NCBI RefSeq assembly: GCF_022539665.2
Contig: NC_081333.1
Location: forward strand, 4,092,001 to 4,156,000
Source of the DNA: Daphnia carinata
Taxonomy: Eukaryota; Arthropoda; Branchiopoda; Diplostraca; Daphniidae
DNA: 64,000 nt
Direction of reading: 5' to 3'
The number at the start of each line of letters is the position of its first letter. Position 1 is the first letter of the stretch. Positions 1-12,407 of the stretch are shown here, in pieces. The notes below the pieces were generated by a model that saw only the letters and a program-made list of their open reading frames with translations, was not told the origin of the DNA and did not search any database. Position numbers and translations under genes: made by a program.

Positions 1-41
1 ATAAATGTCGATTCAGGCCTTGTAATTTTTTTAGTAATTCA

Positions 42-2083
42 TCAAGATTCGCATTTTTGGTCCACAGATTGAGAATTTTTACGACCAATGTTCGATTTTT
101 GCAAGGCTATTCCCATTATGCCAAAGAGTACAGCACCTAGTAAGATTCGCATTTAATAATTTCAATAGAAATGTTAACGTTATTAACTTATTATTTACTT
201 ATCAAGAAAAATCCTGGATAAAACAACAGGAGAGTCTCCCTGTAACCCATCGTTTTACTTATGGGAGTGATGATAACCGGTACATTTCCTCCCACCTATT
301 AGAATTGTAAGTTTTATTATTACTTAAAAAGTTAAGTACGATCATCTTACGTTGTTCATAACGAAGAGAAAGACTGCAATGACGAAAGAGCACGCTGAGG
401 CAGGCACCAATTCGATCAAGATGGCGAAGAGAACCCCAAACCACATTTCGGCGAATAGGTAAGCAATCAGCAGGGAGGCAAAGCAGTAAGGCGGCGGCAA
501 AAGCAATACACCTGCTGCAAATGGACTTGCTATTGTCTGGCTCGCTGCCAAAACCCAAGCCCGAGCATGAAGTCCTGTCCGTTTCACGATTCGGTCCGAT
601 ACAGCACCGCCAATCAAAATTCCGCAAGAGCCGCCCACAATGGATACTGAGAAAAGCCACATGCCCACATCAGTGCCAGGATAGTAGTAGTCAAAGTAGA
701 GTTGGCTGTTGTAGGCCCAGGAAAACCCAGCTGTCAAAAGGAAAAAGAAATGTTGTAACTACAACCCCTGTCTTGGTGAGGCAACAAGTTTGGAACCGGT
801 ATGTCTGAAACAGGCGCCCAGGCAAAGCAAAATAACAAATGGATGGAGGAAGTAGCTCAGGTTGATCCAAGCAGTGTTGCAAATGGACTTTGACTCAATT
901 TCTGGGTCTTTTTTGGAACTTCGCTCAGCTTCCAATGGCAAACTGTCATCTTTCTTCGAGGCAGCTATAGAGCGTGGATCAGAAGTTGTTAACAACAACA
1001 AAGCTGCGAAAAAAAATCCTGGAATTCCGCTCAAATAATAAGCCCAACGCCATCCCTTTAATTGGAGAAGGGGAAATGAAACATTAACTATTTTACAAGT
1101 GAATCACGACGTCTGTTGTTACTTGACCGAGGATATCCAACGGGGGTATGTAATTGCCAACCACATAACTCAAACCATAACCAAAATAAATGCCCCAATT
1201 AACCAGTCCAAGAGCAGCACCGTGTAACGACTTGTTAGAATAAAAGAAGACGTTACGTTTGTGTCTTTAAAATTGAAATAACAAAATTACCTGAGGAAAA
1301 AGGCTCATCACTAAACTGGCCGAAACAGGCTGACAGGCGGATTCCCTGTTTAAAAGATTACATTTCTTTCATATTGACTTTGCTTAACAACTGAATACTT
1401 ACCCAAAAGCCACTCCGAATCTGAGGAAAATTAAGTGCCAAACTTCTTGTGCAGTGCCCATCACTACCGTACACGCGCTGAAAACGATGGTACTCGTTGC
1501 TAAGATCACCACTCTATCAAAGACAGTTTCAGTCAATGTCTTTTAAAATATATTAGCAGGTGTACCGATTGTATCGATCTGCAAGTGCACCAATTAACAA
1601 TCCACCTATGCTGAATGCGAGGATGAAACTTGGGCCAGCAAGAATTTGATATTCGATGCCCATTCCATTATAATCCCACTGACAAAAAGAACTCCCATTG
1701 GTTAAATTCGTCAGCACATTGTCACACCTATTATTGTCCAAAAAAATAATCAAAATTAAACTATAACTACCAATTGTTAACATGATTTACGTTTGTTGTT
1801 CTAGGTACTCTGAGCAGGTCGTGTTGCCATCGCCAAACTGCTCTGGAACAGATGAGTTTCTTAGGCAACTTTGATCACCGTATTCCAGATCCTGTGACAT
1901 GGCCCGGCTGGTAGTGCCTACAAGAAAATGTGACAATTCTCCAATGCCGTAACATAGCGACATAAGTGCCACCATGTACCACGCTTTGCTTCGTTTAACA
2001 ATCGAAAAATCACTGGCGGCTTTCTCCGGTGTCGGGACGATCGCCTTTACCCCGCTTCCATCAACCATACATTCTTCCTCCAT
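42..2083 (-). CDS. Spinster-like major facilitator superfamily transporter
   Basis: Nine exons join in phase: 2083-1791, 1727-1566, 1513-1403, 1345-1291, 1230-1123, 1055-797, 730-351, 295-199 and 136-42, giving about 520 residues, a normal length for a 12-TM MFS protein. The N-terminal cytosolic stretch is followed by TM1 (AWYMVALMSLCYGIGELSHF), an extracellular loop with Cys residues and NxT/NxS sites, then the MFS signature GGLLIGALADRYNR between TM2 and TM3. GWRWAYYLSGIPGFFFA marks TM6 and VSDRIVKR is the equivalent loop in the second half. The last short exon (136-42) completes TM12 and ends CES-stop. An earlier stop at 191 is avoided by the donor at 198, and the joined frame is the better fit. 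Spinster-type carriers move lysosphingolipids, lysophospholipids or other organic solutes; the substrate here is unknown. Confidence 0.82.
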
Positions 2084-3367
2084 TCTGAATACCGGCTACG
2101 TTTCCTGTTAAACGTGTTTAATGAAAATGGCAATAACACAATTGGATTTCACATCTCAACTTTTTCATGAATCGCTTTCAAACTAATTCAAATCTTCCTG
2201 TGCCGTGTAGTTGTCGAACCTGCTAAGAGATGGCGTAGAAGCGCCTTTTTGAAATCTTAAATTACATAAAGCAGCATGATCAGCAAAACAAATTTTGTAA
2301 CTTGGTCAAGTTTGGCTCACTTTCCAATTACTATTTGTCACTGGAGGCAAACATCTACAGATGATACAACCACATTTTACCAAGCTCGAACACTACCGCG
2401 TGAGGATCTCTTCAGACAGAGGGCAATGATAGGAAAGATTACTTACCTCGTGTTGCATCACACAGGTACACTGACAGGGAACTTTGCACTTTGTACTTTC
2501 CTCTGATAAGAAAAATCCTTCGCAGTCGAAGACCTCGAACAAGAATCGAAACAGAGCTGACACACCCAACACAGTGAGCTTTCACGACCTATGATTGATG
2601 AATGAGGGCTGACCCTGTAGAGAGGACATATTTCTGGGTTCTGGCCATTTCTTCTGAGGCGTATAAACTACGTAAGCTGCGTCTGGGACTACTTTTCTCG
2701 TCTGAATCGATAACTATAGCCAAGCGCCACTAGCGGCAAAACAACGGGCTGGTTCAAGGCGTTCTGCAGAGACACTGAGTATTGCAGTGTAACGCATTCA
2801 CAAACTGATGTAACCAGATAACTCAGCCTATCTATTCTTTCACTGTTGATAACGATTCCAAAAAGCTTGTTCTCTAATCTGTTATTTAAAGACATTACCT
2901 TACATGAAGCAACAGTAATTTTAAAACTAAGGATATCATGTTACAGAAAAAGCAAACCCAACCTTGAAAACGAGTATTGAAATGTAGCCTCCAATAGGTA
3001 TAGATTCTCGCCCTACCTCCTCACACGACCGCACGCGTCGCAGATATATTTTACCTTTCCTTTCCTAAAGAACCGAAGGTCACTTTTCTCATTATCATTA
3101 CAATTCCAAAACGAGAAAAGGATGAAACTTAATCTGTTTTGAAATTTGAATGGTGGAAAAATGAAGTTTCTGTTCAATGCCACAGCATGCAGTTCATGAT
3201 AAACACTTGAAGAATGATTTGGTCATCCATTCGCTTACGATAGACATGTTTTTAGTTGTTAAGTCTTTAAATAAGGAATGGAGATAATTTTCCTGTTCGT
3301 TTTATTATGCATTGGCTAGTAATAAAACTCAGAATTTTATAAAAGCTCTCATCAAAATACCTACAGT
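2084..3367. other. Intergenic spacer between the MFS gene and the GT31 gene
   Basis: No open frame here has coding character or phase-compatible splice sites. The part next to 2084 should hold the MFS promoter and 5' UTR, because that gene runs leftward. The part just below 3368 should hold the 3' end of the GT31 gene. No TATA box or repeat stands out. Confidence 0.4.
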
Positions 3368-4845
3368 TCAGACTGAAAAAGAAAAGATGAGATCCTCCAT
3401 CGGATCAGCAGTTCTGTTGGAACCATCTGATTCACCTAAGATGCACTGGGTCACGTTCGTATAAAAATCTTTTGTGGCCCAATGAGATCTGTTGAGATGT
3501 TCAACAGACACAGTCAGCCAAGTAACAGTGGTGTACACATCGCAAGGATTCGGTACATCTTCTACCCACGGAACAAAAAACCTGCCACAAAAAGAACAAT
3601 AACATTGTGCTCACTATAATACCTAAGATTTACGTACCAATAAGAGTCGCGTACTTTGATTCCGGCTTTGCTAGTGCATAATCCAGTGAGGAAAGTATCA
3701 TCGAAAGGGATGTACGGAATTGTTTGTGCAGCCGCCAATAAAGGAGCTATTGTAGAACCAGGTAAAATAATAGCTGCTCCACTGAAATACACCGGATAGT
3801 TAGACCAAGGCCAGTCATCCCAGCTGATGTACCATTTCCCTTCTTTGAAAAACGATGGCATAAAATACATCAATATAAATTAAAAGATAGAATCCATCTA
3901 AAATCTAATTACTAATGTACCTCTTAATGGGAGACTGTTCACGATGGAACCATAAATACTTTGCTCTGAAGCGTTGAGGCTTCTGATTACCGTTAGAAAA
4001 TTCTTGGTGTTGACGTAGACGTCGTCATCGATTTTTAAGACGAAATCTACTTGCGAACAGTGATCATTTATCCAGTTCAATAGCCCGACTACTTTAACTG
4101 TAAGATTATAGTAGTGGTCCATCATTTCAATCTGGAGAATGTCGTGATGTGTTTCATTCTCTTCTTCGATTTGCTTTTGGATTTCTTCGTTTGCTGGTAA
4201 ACCGACTACAAACGCGTGTCCAATAAGGTTCACTGATCCAAGATCCGACTGCATTTGCAAATGACGTAGCCACGTTTGTCGGATTATTTTGCGTTTGTGG
4301 AAATAACTAGGCGCAGAAATGATTGCCACGAATAGAGTAGAGGCACTATTACTATAAATTTTGCTTTGACAGGACTGAATTGCGATAGGATATTGGTAAA
4401 ACGTAACGTCATTCAGCACAGGACCGAAATCCGGTCGTAATCTTTTTACACCATGCAAGGGTTTCATCCCTGATTGAGCGACAACATAACGCGTATAGTT
4501 CTCAACCCCAGGATAGGGCGTGTCACGTAATTGGCTTGCTAGGTATAAGTAAAAATCACGTTGAATGATCGTGAAATTTTGATCAGACTGCCATATTACT
4601 TCGTCCTGCATAGAACTTTTAACACTAGGTGAATTGACGTACGTATTCATTGGCTGGATATAAAACTGGGAATGATTTCGAATGAATGCGTCGTGAATTC
4701 CTCGTGTCACGTCGATTTGAAACGCTCCAAGCGACACGTAAACGACAACTGCGAAACTGAGGAGAAGTACTCCGACCTTTAATCGTAAGACGGTCACCAT
4801 TGTTGGAAGTGAACTACTTTCCCAGGTTTGTAACGAGAATTTCAC
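3368..4845 (-). CDS. GT31 beta-1,3-galactosyltransferase-like glycosyltransferase
   Basis: Three exons: 4845-3921, 3842-3638 and 3581-3368. This is a type II Golgi protein: a short cytosolic tail, one membrane anchor (VGVLLLSFAVVVYVSLGAF), a stem of about 120 residues, then the GT31 domain. Family landmarks are visible: RKIIRQTW, the stretch around FVVGLP, and KIDDDVYVN, which carries the metal- and nucleotide-sugar-binding DxD motif. PVYFSGAAIILPGSTIAPLL and a PFDDTFLTGLC block match the later conserved part. The C-terminus has NxS/NxT sites. A second in-frame ATG 15 codons in (MVTVLRLK) is closer to the anchor and could be the true start. Acceptor sugar and linkage cannot be read from sequence. 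A degraded paralogue lies directly upstream in the same orientation. Confidence 0.85.
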
Positions 4846-5160
4846 ACATTGTTACGGTTTAAATGTCCGTGTTAGAATGATGGGCTAGCGTATGTTAGTC
4901 TACCCTCTTCGTGCATATGCGACAAGGGCCCAATATTTGTTTTGTGTTGGCATATACTTAACAGCTGTTAATTGCCCCGTCATTGCTTGTAATCAAGCAC
5001 AATCGTACATATGCGTAAGTATAACACACATGATAAGAGCTACAAGAGAAATACTTAGCTGCTTGATGGACAGACTGATGATGACATTGAACGAAATAAC
5101 AAAATCAATTGAACTTGTGTCTCAGGTATCCAGGTATTGCTATTCAAGACAATCGATTGT

Positions 5161-6259
5161 TCATGTTGAGAAGGAAAAATCATGACTTTTAGAAGGGTCC
5201 ACTGTTTGATTAACGCCCGCAGGTCGTTCGATGACGCACTGCGTCGCATTCTTATAGAAATTCTCAGTGGCCGAGTGAGATCTGTTTAAGGTGTTCCCCA
5301 CTATCCGTTAGCCACGTAATAAAGGTGTGCACGTGACACGGCTCTGGCATTTCTGATGCACCTCCGACGAAGAACCTTTTCCAGTTAGACACGAAAGCAA
5401 TCACCAAAGACTCTAACTATAAAATATTTCACGTAATTTTTGTTTCCTTTACCTGTCACAAAGGCGCACCTTAACTCCGGCTTTGCTACTATATAGTCCT
5501 GTCAGGTACTTGTCATCAAACGGGAAATACGGCGTCGTTTGCGAAGCGGCCAGTAACGAACTGATTATGCTACCCGGCATTAGCACAGCTGCTCCTTTGA
5601 AATAAACCGGATAGTGGACCAAGGCCAGTCTTCATAACTAATGTTCCACGTGCCATCTGAAATCGAAGTGTATAATGATAAATTATTCATCCAAAATTAA
5701 TTTTTTTTTTTCTGTTGCTTACCTCTTTGTGGAGGGTAGTCGGAAATAGATCCGTACATACTTTGCTCGGATGCGTTGACTGTTTTCAATACTGTTAATA
5801 AATTTTGAACGTTGACGTACACGTCAACGTCTACCTCTAACATGAAATCCAACGGAGAGCAATTGTTATTCATCCAATTCATAAGACCGACTACCTTGAG
5901 CGTCAAATTGTAATAATCATCATGCATCTCAATTTGGAGGATATCACCGTACGTGGCCTTTTCCGATTCGATCTGCTTTTGGATTTCCATGTCTTTCGTT
6001 ACTCCGAGCACAAAGGCAAATCCAACCAGATTGATTGAGCCATGGTCTGTTTGCTGCAATAAATGATTTACCCACGTTTGGCAGATGACATCCCGCTTGT
6101 GAAAATAATTCGGTGCGGAGATGACAGCAACAAATAATTTCCTAGCATTATTACGAAAGAAATGAAGACGACGACAACCAAACTGAGTATCATCAACCCT
6201 AGTCTGAATTGTTTCGCGGCACCCGTTAAGGAAAAACTATCAAAAATAACGACTGGCAT
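5161..6259 (-). pseudogene. Decayed copy of the GT31 glycosyltransferase
   Basis: The same three-exon layout as the neighbouring GT31 gene is recognisable, but broken. The membrane anchor (LGLMILSLVVVVFISF) runs straight into the catalytic-domain start in another frame, so roughly 140 codons of stem are gone. The DDD core reads VDVDVYVN. In exon 2 one base is missing at the codon after WPWS near 5618-5622, which leads to an early stop. In exon 3 there is an extra base around 5290-5300 before NRSHSATENFYKNATQ. The remaining protein similarity to the intact copy is high, so this is a tandem duplicate that lost function. It could still be transcribed. Confidence 0.82.
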
Positions 6260-7050
6260 TGTAGCCTCACTTTGGCAGACGGAAAACAAGAGATTCGTTT
6301 CCAATAGTAGGAATTGTTGCACGCAACTAGGCACGAAATGAACGGGTACGGTAAGATGAATAAAAAGAAATCTCGGAGAGATATATAAAAATCGGAAAAC
6401 GGGAGGATGCGAAAATAGCGACAGGTGAACAGTGACAACGTGTCTACCTTGTTTGTCCCGTCATACATCAATCGGTTGCCTTAAAAAACAGACGACTCAT
6501 GGTGTGCGATCAACAATAGGACTAATAAAAGGAAGGGCAATTAAGGAGCGAAGCCCGGGCGAGTTGCCATGACAACTGAGGACACCTGCTTGGCGACAAA
6601 CTCACGAATATGGAGCGACTGACAATAGTAATCATAAACGGGATTTACTGCCCAACTGCAGCACTGTTTTTCTATTCAATTTTTATCTGTTAGTAATCTC
6701 GTACGTTCCTTAACTGTAGCATCTGTGCGTGTTGGTAAGATGCAAGTTGCCAACCCTGTCACTAGGCTGCTTGGCCGAATGCTGGAACGAGACAAGGTGA
6801 AATACATTTTCATCCGGTTAGTGGGTCATTAATGCTCCTGTCTGTGTGGGCAGCTTGTAATGGAAATTCGTCACATCGTTAGGAGCACCAACTGCACTTT
6901 ATTTACGTAGCGCACGCATCTGTGAAATCGACGGACCTTATGTTAGAATGCAAATAAGAGAATTTATAATAGAAAGACGAGTTAGGCATATGTAAGTCGA
7001 TTCGCAATACACGCTGACAAATCGAGCGAACGCAGTAGTTATTTTGGAAG
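6260..7050. other. Intergenic spacer, divergent upstream regions
   Basis: This lies between the - strand GT31 pseudogene and the + strand Star-like gene. I see no convincing coding frame, repeat or TATA box. It presumably contains the promoter of the gene starting at 7051. Confidence 0.35.
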
Positions 7051-8349
7051 ATGAAAAACATGGTTACCGATTGCCAATCCCGTTCGAAAATCCATCTTGG
7101 CGTATTTTTTATTGCACTAGTGCTCCTTGTTGTTTTATTAGTTCATCCGAGAACAGAAATTTACAATTATTACCAACAATCACAACGAAATCAATTGGAC
7201 ACTAATGCTCTGAGTAAGTCCGGAGTTCCGGTCGTGAATCACAATTACAATTTAATAGGAGACGATGTTCGATTCGGCAACTTGAGCCAGTTTTTCGGGG
7301 GCCAAGTCAAAAGTGAATGCACTTTAGGTTAGTAGTTAATTGTAATTTTAAAATGCTTTTTTAATTATATGCGCCGATAAAACGGCAGATTATATGAACA
7401 GCAAGAAATTGCAACAGGATCATCCCTGCGTTATCGAGACGATCCGGCAACATTACTTGAATAAACCATCACCACCGAACATCCAACTGAAATTGGATTC
7501 TGACGACGATAAGGACCGATCGCCTGGTCAAACGGGTATCATTTTCAGGCTCTTGAAAAATAAGGTATTATTTCACGATTATTAGATTTCTTTAGCGTGA
7601 TTGCTTACATTTGTTCGCACGGATAGACGAATGGATTCTTCGTAGAATGCGGAGCCCTTAATGGTGAATACATGTCGAACTCACTCGATTTGGAAAGGAA
7701 ATATAATTGGGGCGGAATACTGATCGAAGCCAATCCAATTACTTTCCAAAAACTTCTGTCACGTAACAGAAAAGCGTGGACGTTGCCCATCTGTCTTAGT
7801 TTAGAACCATATCCTACCGAGGTTTAGTAGAATTAAAATTTGAAGACCTAAGCCAATCAGTACAATGTTTCCCATGCAGGTTACCTTTCAGCCAAAGAAC
7901 GGTGATCCTGGACACAGCCATATTGAAGGGGAAGCTGAAACATTACAGAAACCTGGAATACCGGGCGTCGATCCTGATGCGGTTAAAGTTCAGTGTTTTC
8001 CGTTTTATTCCGTTTTGTTGGCAGTGGGGCGGACAGACGTGGATTTTTTTAGTCTCGACGTCGAAGGACACGAACTGCAAATTCTTAAGACCATCCCCTG
8101 GCACAAAGTTGACATTAAGGTACGTAACATTAAAAAATGATGGCAAAATTACGAAAATTGTTTTAAACGCCGAATATTTTTACCAAATTGTGTGTCGTAT
8201 AGACATTGACTGTTGAATGGGACAACATGCCGGAAGGCCAAGAGGCGTTGTCTCGTTTTATGGAAGACAGTGGGTTCATGAGGATCGGTGCATTTGATTT
8301 TAAGTTCACCAGAGATGTCATCTTCGTTAAAGATTTGATTAATATCTGA
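7051..8349 (+). CDS. Star-like single-pass protein with FkbM (Methyltransf_21) domain
   Basis: Five exons join in phase: 7051-7327, 7389-7564, 7627-7821, 7880-8119 and 8203-8349. A short N-terminal tail is followed by one TM helix (LGVFFIALVLLVVLLV), so the protein is probably type II with a lumenal domain. The second half carries the FkbM-type methyltransferase fold: GFFVECGALNGEYMSNS (SAM-binding loop), GGILIEANP, then VDFFSLDVEGHELQIL, the family's signature. In insects this architecture is that of Star, a cargo receptor/chaperone that escorts EGF-like ligands from ER to Golgi; whether the fold still methylates anything there is doubtful. Assignment to the Star group rests on architecture and motifs, not alignment. 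Confidence 0.8.
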
Positions 8350-8979
8350 TGAACAATTCGGTGTTTTACTAGTCTCTTGTCCACTGACCGGATTTTGCAA
8401 TGCAGGTCCTGTTTCAATTGATGCAAAATACACTACTGTAACTGCATATTTGGACATAAATCAATCTTACAGCAATTGAGTTGCCGTCTAGGCCTATAGC
8501 TTACAAATTTTTCCATGAACAAAAATTTAACTAAAAGTAATCCATTTAAGAAAATGGGAAAGTTAATATTGACAGGATGATTTGTCAAGTAAGCATTTCC
8601 TAAAATTAAGTGTAATATATGCATATACTTAATTTGTTCAATAGTTTCTTCCTACTGAAATACCCTTAAGTATAAAGTCGCTGCCCTGCATTCTGGAAAC
8701 ATAACAAAAGATAAATCGCACAACAATGATAGAAAGCAATGGTTTCGACTAGTGTAGACAAAACGTCATCACTCGAGCAACAAAACAATATCGGTCGTGG
8801 CCACAAGAAAGTAAAAGTGTTCGCTATAACGAAGTTGAATCGGTAATGGGCACTTATTGTCCCTTTGTTGGTTATTTGGGGAACAACGGCAAGGGAGGAA
8901 ACAATTCAGGAAGAAAGAAAGAATGGTTCTTACTGCTAAAGCGTGAAATGATGGGTGAAACTCCTTGCCCGGCGGATTG
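8350..8979. other. Intergenic spacer
   Basis: No coding frame with splice support is visible on either strand. The right edge merges into the core promoter of the small secreted-peptide gene at 9060. Confidence 0.35.
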
Positions 8980-9017
8980 TATTTAAATGCATCTGAAACC
9001 ACTGGCCATCCATCAGT
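8980..9017 (+). promoter_or_regulatory. Core promoter: TATA box and TCAGT initiator
   Basis: TATTTAAA at 8980-8987 is followed by TCAGT, the arthropod initiator, at 9013-9017, a spacing of about 33 nt. The predicted ATG at 9060 then has a short 5' UTR. This is a textbook arrangement for an abundantly expressed small secreted protein. Confidence 0.65.
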
Positions 9018-9059
9018 CTTTACACCACCGCTTCCATTTCCACCCCAAGAACTCTCAAG

Positions 9060-9441
9060 ATGAATATTTCTGTGGTAAATATAAATTTAAGTTTTGGCTG
9101 CTTTATCCAACATAATTTTTTGAAAAATCTATTTGTCTTTGATACATCAAGATTGCCTTCTTCCTTGCTTTGTGCTTCGCTGCAGTGATGGCGGGTGTCA
9201 CTCGATACGGTTTCAGTATGTCTCCAAATACCGATTATTTCGAGCGAAGTACATTTTTTATTTTGATTGTTACTGTTCCATATTTTACTCGATAAAAGGT
9301 AACGCTGGCTTCCAACCTGGTGGCGGTATTGCTAGCACTGGACACGGCTACGGAGGCGGCTACAACACATTCGGAACTAATGTTTATTACGGCGGCGGAG
9401 TCGGTGGAGCCTTCGGTAAAACACAACCAATTCCTCATTAA
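9060..9441 (+). CDS. Small Gly-rich secreted peptide
   Basis: Three exons: 9060-9074 (only five codons, MNISV), 9152-9215 and 9299-9441. The joined product is about 73 residues. It begins with a clear signal peptide (MNISVIAFFLALCFAAVMA), followed by a Gly/Tyr-rich mature chain with short GGG, GYGGGYN and YYGGGVGGAFG blocks and a PIPH end. There are no Cys residues in the mature part. Splitting the signal peptide after a few codons is typical of arthropod cuticle and gland secretory genes, and two other small secreted genes in this window (20388 and 23813, both -) share it. Function is unknown; a structural or antimicrobial role are both possible. Confidence 0.75.
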
Positions 9442-9881
9442 TACGCCACTACTAGATGAATTGCTTTTTAAACTCTTTTCGTTTTTACATTTTATGCACA
9501 ATAGCAAGCTCTAGCCATTACGGGCGCTAGGAATTGAAGATGGTACCAGCTCGCTTCCGTTCTCAATAGAGAAACAAATGAGTGCTGAACTTTTCGCCTT
9601 GGGACTGCTGTATTACATTTTGTAACTTTTGTCTGTAGAGAATAGGTCTCTAGGAATCTTTGACGGAATAAACCGAGACATTTTTTTCCTACGAACTACA
9701 TTGTTTTGTTTTGTTATTCGTCGTCTGCTTACGTTGCCGAATCGACGGCTATCTTTAGCATGTTCCGCCTGTTCGAACGAAAACAAACGTTTGGAATTCG
9801 CATCGATTCAACGGCTCCCATCATTCTATCTCATACCTCACGAGGTGGTGGGTTTGTAGAGAACAATTCCGATATCTAGAA
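9442..9881. other. Spacer before the GST3 cluster
   Basis: This stretch is the 3' flank of the Gly-rich peptide gene and the 5' flank of the first microsomal GST gene. No convincing reading frame or repeat is seen. Confidence 0.35.
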
Positions 9882-10677
9882 ATGGTCGTGTAAGTAATAT
9901 CTCTTGTCATGTTCGATAACCAGTTACTTTGTTTATGAATTGAAGACACTTCGTATTGGAACATTGTTGTTTTTGTCTAAGTCTTTCTGATAATTATATT
10001 ATCTAGTTTTAGCCGATTTACTGCATTGACATCTGGAACAACAACTGTTGTTGAAATCCCATCTGACTATGGGTATGTTGTATTAACTGGAATTGCATCA
10101 GCATGTCTCTTAACCTGGCAATCAATTCAGGTAAGCAACTGATAGTAACTGCTAGCTTTACCTATATCCAAATATGGCCACACCTCTACAGGTAGGCCAA
10201 ATGAGGAAAAAGTTTGGCATCCACTACCCAACCATGTACAGTCAAGAAACAAGTGGTGATGGGCACCTATTCAACTGCTACCAGAGAGCTCATCAAAACA
10301 CGTAAACAAAAATTGAAATACTTAACATAGAAAGAGAAAGCAATGGCACCTTTTTTGTTCACTTTGGCTTCTGCCATAGGTTGGAGAGCTACCCCATATT
10401 TTTAATGCTTTTATTTACTGGAGGACTTCAATACCCCATTCCATCAGCACTAGGAGGTGCTGTATGGATTGCTGGTAAAGTTGCATACTCTCAAGGGTAT
10501 TACACAGGAGGTATACAAAACAGGTTCTACTTGTATCTCGTAAAGACATTTTAATGAATTGCTTTATCATTTACAGATCCGAAGAATCGCATGCGTGGCT
10601 CTTTCGGTTATCTGGGACTTATCGTACTTTTGGGTTCATCAAGCCTGTTTGGAGCCAAACTGCTTGGATGGTACTAG
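9882..10677 (+). CDS. Microsomal glutathione S-transferase 3, copy 1 (MAPEG)
   Basis: Five exons: 9882-9889, 10013-10130, 10192-10301, 10380-10510 and 10577-10677, giving about 155 residues, the usual MGST3 length. The MGST3 signature is clear: PSDYGYVVLTGIAS at the first membrane helix, RKKFGIHYPTMYS, FNCYQRAHQNTLE (the glutathione-binding region of the family), then GGAVWIAGKVAYSQGYYTG and a final helix ending LGWY. Four TM helices are expected. MAPEG proteins conjugate glutathione to lipophilic electrophiles and reduce lipid peroxides in the ER or outer mitochondrial membrane. The first exon is only 8 nt, so its position is the least certain part. First of three tandem copies. Confidence 0.88.
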
Positions 10678-11091
10678 GTATTAGTATCCTCAGGAAAAGC
10701 AATAAAAATAAACTAAGCTAGAAGAGATTCTTAGTAATTGAAAAACGATGTTGTCATTGATTTTGTTTCATATATTCCGTTGTAAAAAAGTTAAAATAAA
10801 AGTCGAATAACAGCATGTCCAAGTCAACCATTATATAAACCCAATTGCATACTATTCCCTGCATTTCTCTCGTCCCACTGAATGAACCCATACCGGTTTA
10901 TCGTTTTTATCGTTCGTTACTCCGATTCTGATAGCGTCGAAAGATAGCTAGGGAGCCTACTTTAGCTGGTTTGTTGATCTACTAAACTTATTTTGTGTGT
11001 ATACAGAACGCATGAAACAAGCTTGTATTCTTTCCAACGATTTCCGCGGTGGAGAACCTTTTCAACTAAGAAAAACAAATAATTTTACAGG
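10678..11091. other. Spacer between GST3 copies 1 and 2
   Basis: No coding frame with splice support. It presumably carries the promoter and 5' UTR of copy 2. Confidence 0.35.
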
Positions 11092-11879
11092 ATGGCCGCG
11101 TACGTATAAATTAACGTTCTATTTCGTCGTGTCAGAATTGACTGGCGTAGGATACCTGTATAGATTTATCCCTTAAAAAGTCTTGCCCCATTTATAATTT
11201 TCTATTAAGCTATTCCAGATATAGCACGTTTGCCTCATTTTCGGACTTGGGTCCTCTTGTTGAAATTAAACCTGACTACGGATATGTTATACTAGTAGGA
11301 GTTGCATCTGGTTTTCTCATATCGTGGCAGGCAGTTCAGGTACTTGTACGATAGACTATGAAACAAAATTTGAAGATACAGCCTCTGAACGCCAAAAATA
11401 GGTTGGAAAAATGAGAAAAAAGACCGGTATAAATTATCCTATCATGTACAGCCAAGATACTACTGGTGACGGACATCTATTCAACTGCTATCAAAGAGTT
11501 CATCAAAATACGTTAGTGCCTTCTCTTTATTTTATTTTTTAAGGAGGCGTCACATACGTCGATCGCGTGTTAAAATGTCTTATGTACAAGGTTGGAAGGG
11601 TATCCCCTTTTTCTGATGCTGCTCTTCACCGGAGGATTGGAGCATCCCATTCCGTCGGCTCTTGGAGGTGCTTTGTGGATTGCTGGAAAAATTACTTACT
11701 CTTTAGGATATTACACAGGAGGTATATATTATGAATTGTCATAAAGTCAAAAACGTATTTCAAAAGTTCGTACTTTAGACCCCAAAAAACGTGTCCGTGG
11801 CGCATTTGGAAATTTGGCACTTTTGACGTTGACAGGATCGTCAATTGCATTAGCTGCGAGACTTTTGAGATGGCTCTGA
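11092..11879 (+). CDS. Microsomal glutathione S-transferase 3, copy 2 (MAPEG)
   Basis: Five exons at positions homologous to copy 1: 11092-11099, 11219-11339, 11402-11511, 11591-11721 and 11779-11879. The same landmarks are present: [41 protein letters not shown] and [19 protein letters not shown]. The family's common QRAHQNT reads QRVHQNT here, one Ala to Val change. The stop follows LLRWL. The same 8-nt first coding exon is conserved. Role as for copy 1, in membrane detoxification and lipid-peroxide reduction; substrates may have diverged between copies. Confidence 0.87.
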
Positions 11880-12407
11880 AATTACATCATAACTGAAATT
11901 CAGATGTCCCGATGCATTAGTCCAAGGTTTGGTTACGGAATGTAATTACACTTTCTGTTTTAAACCAGCTGTTTCTTCAAGTGCAAAACAGGAAATCTGC
12001 AATTTGTGTACAATTTTTGTGGTTTTCGAAAGGATGGATGCGTAGTTAGCTGAGAACGTTTTTCCACGTTTTTTTTTCTTTTGTTTTATTCGGATAGCCA
12101 ATAGCAGTCGACGGGCTTCAAGGAGATAGGTTCGGATGCGATAATAAACGTTGGTTTTGCTGTGTCACGGGTATGACAGAGATAAAAGCAGAATCAAGGT
12201 TGTATCTACGTCGCCACATAACCATTGGTGCATATCGAGATGATATAAGGCTCACTGAAACAAATTTTTTAGGCATACGCGGTTGAATTGTCCCTGATCC
12301 GGCTGTTCATTTGGCGCTTCTTTAACTCGATAGTGTTTTTCCCGTTCGAATCGCACGTCTGACACTCCTTACAAAATCGTCGGCTTGTTGTACCAAAAAC
12401 ATTTTGT
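11880..12407. other. Spacer between GST3 copies 2 and 3
   Basis: No coding frame with splice support is seen. It probably carries the 5' flank of the third copy. Confidence 0.3.
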
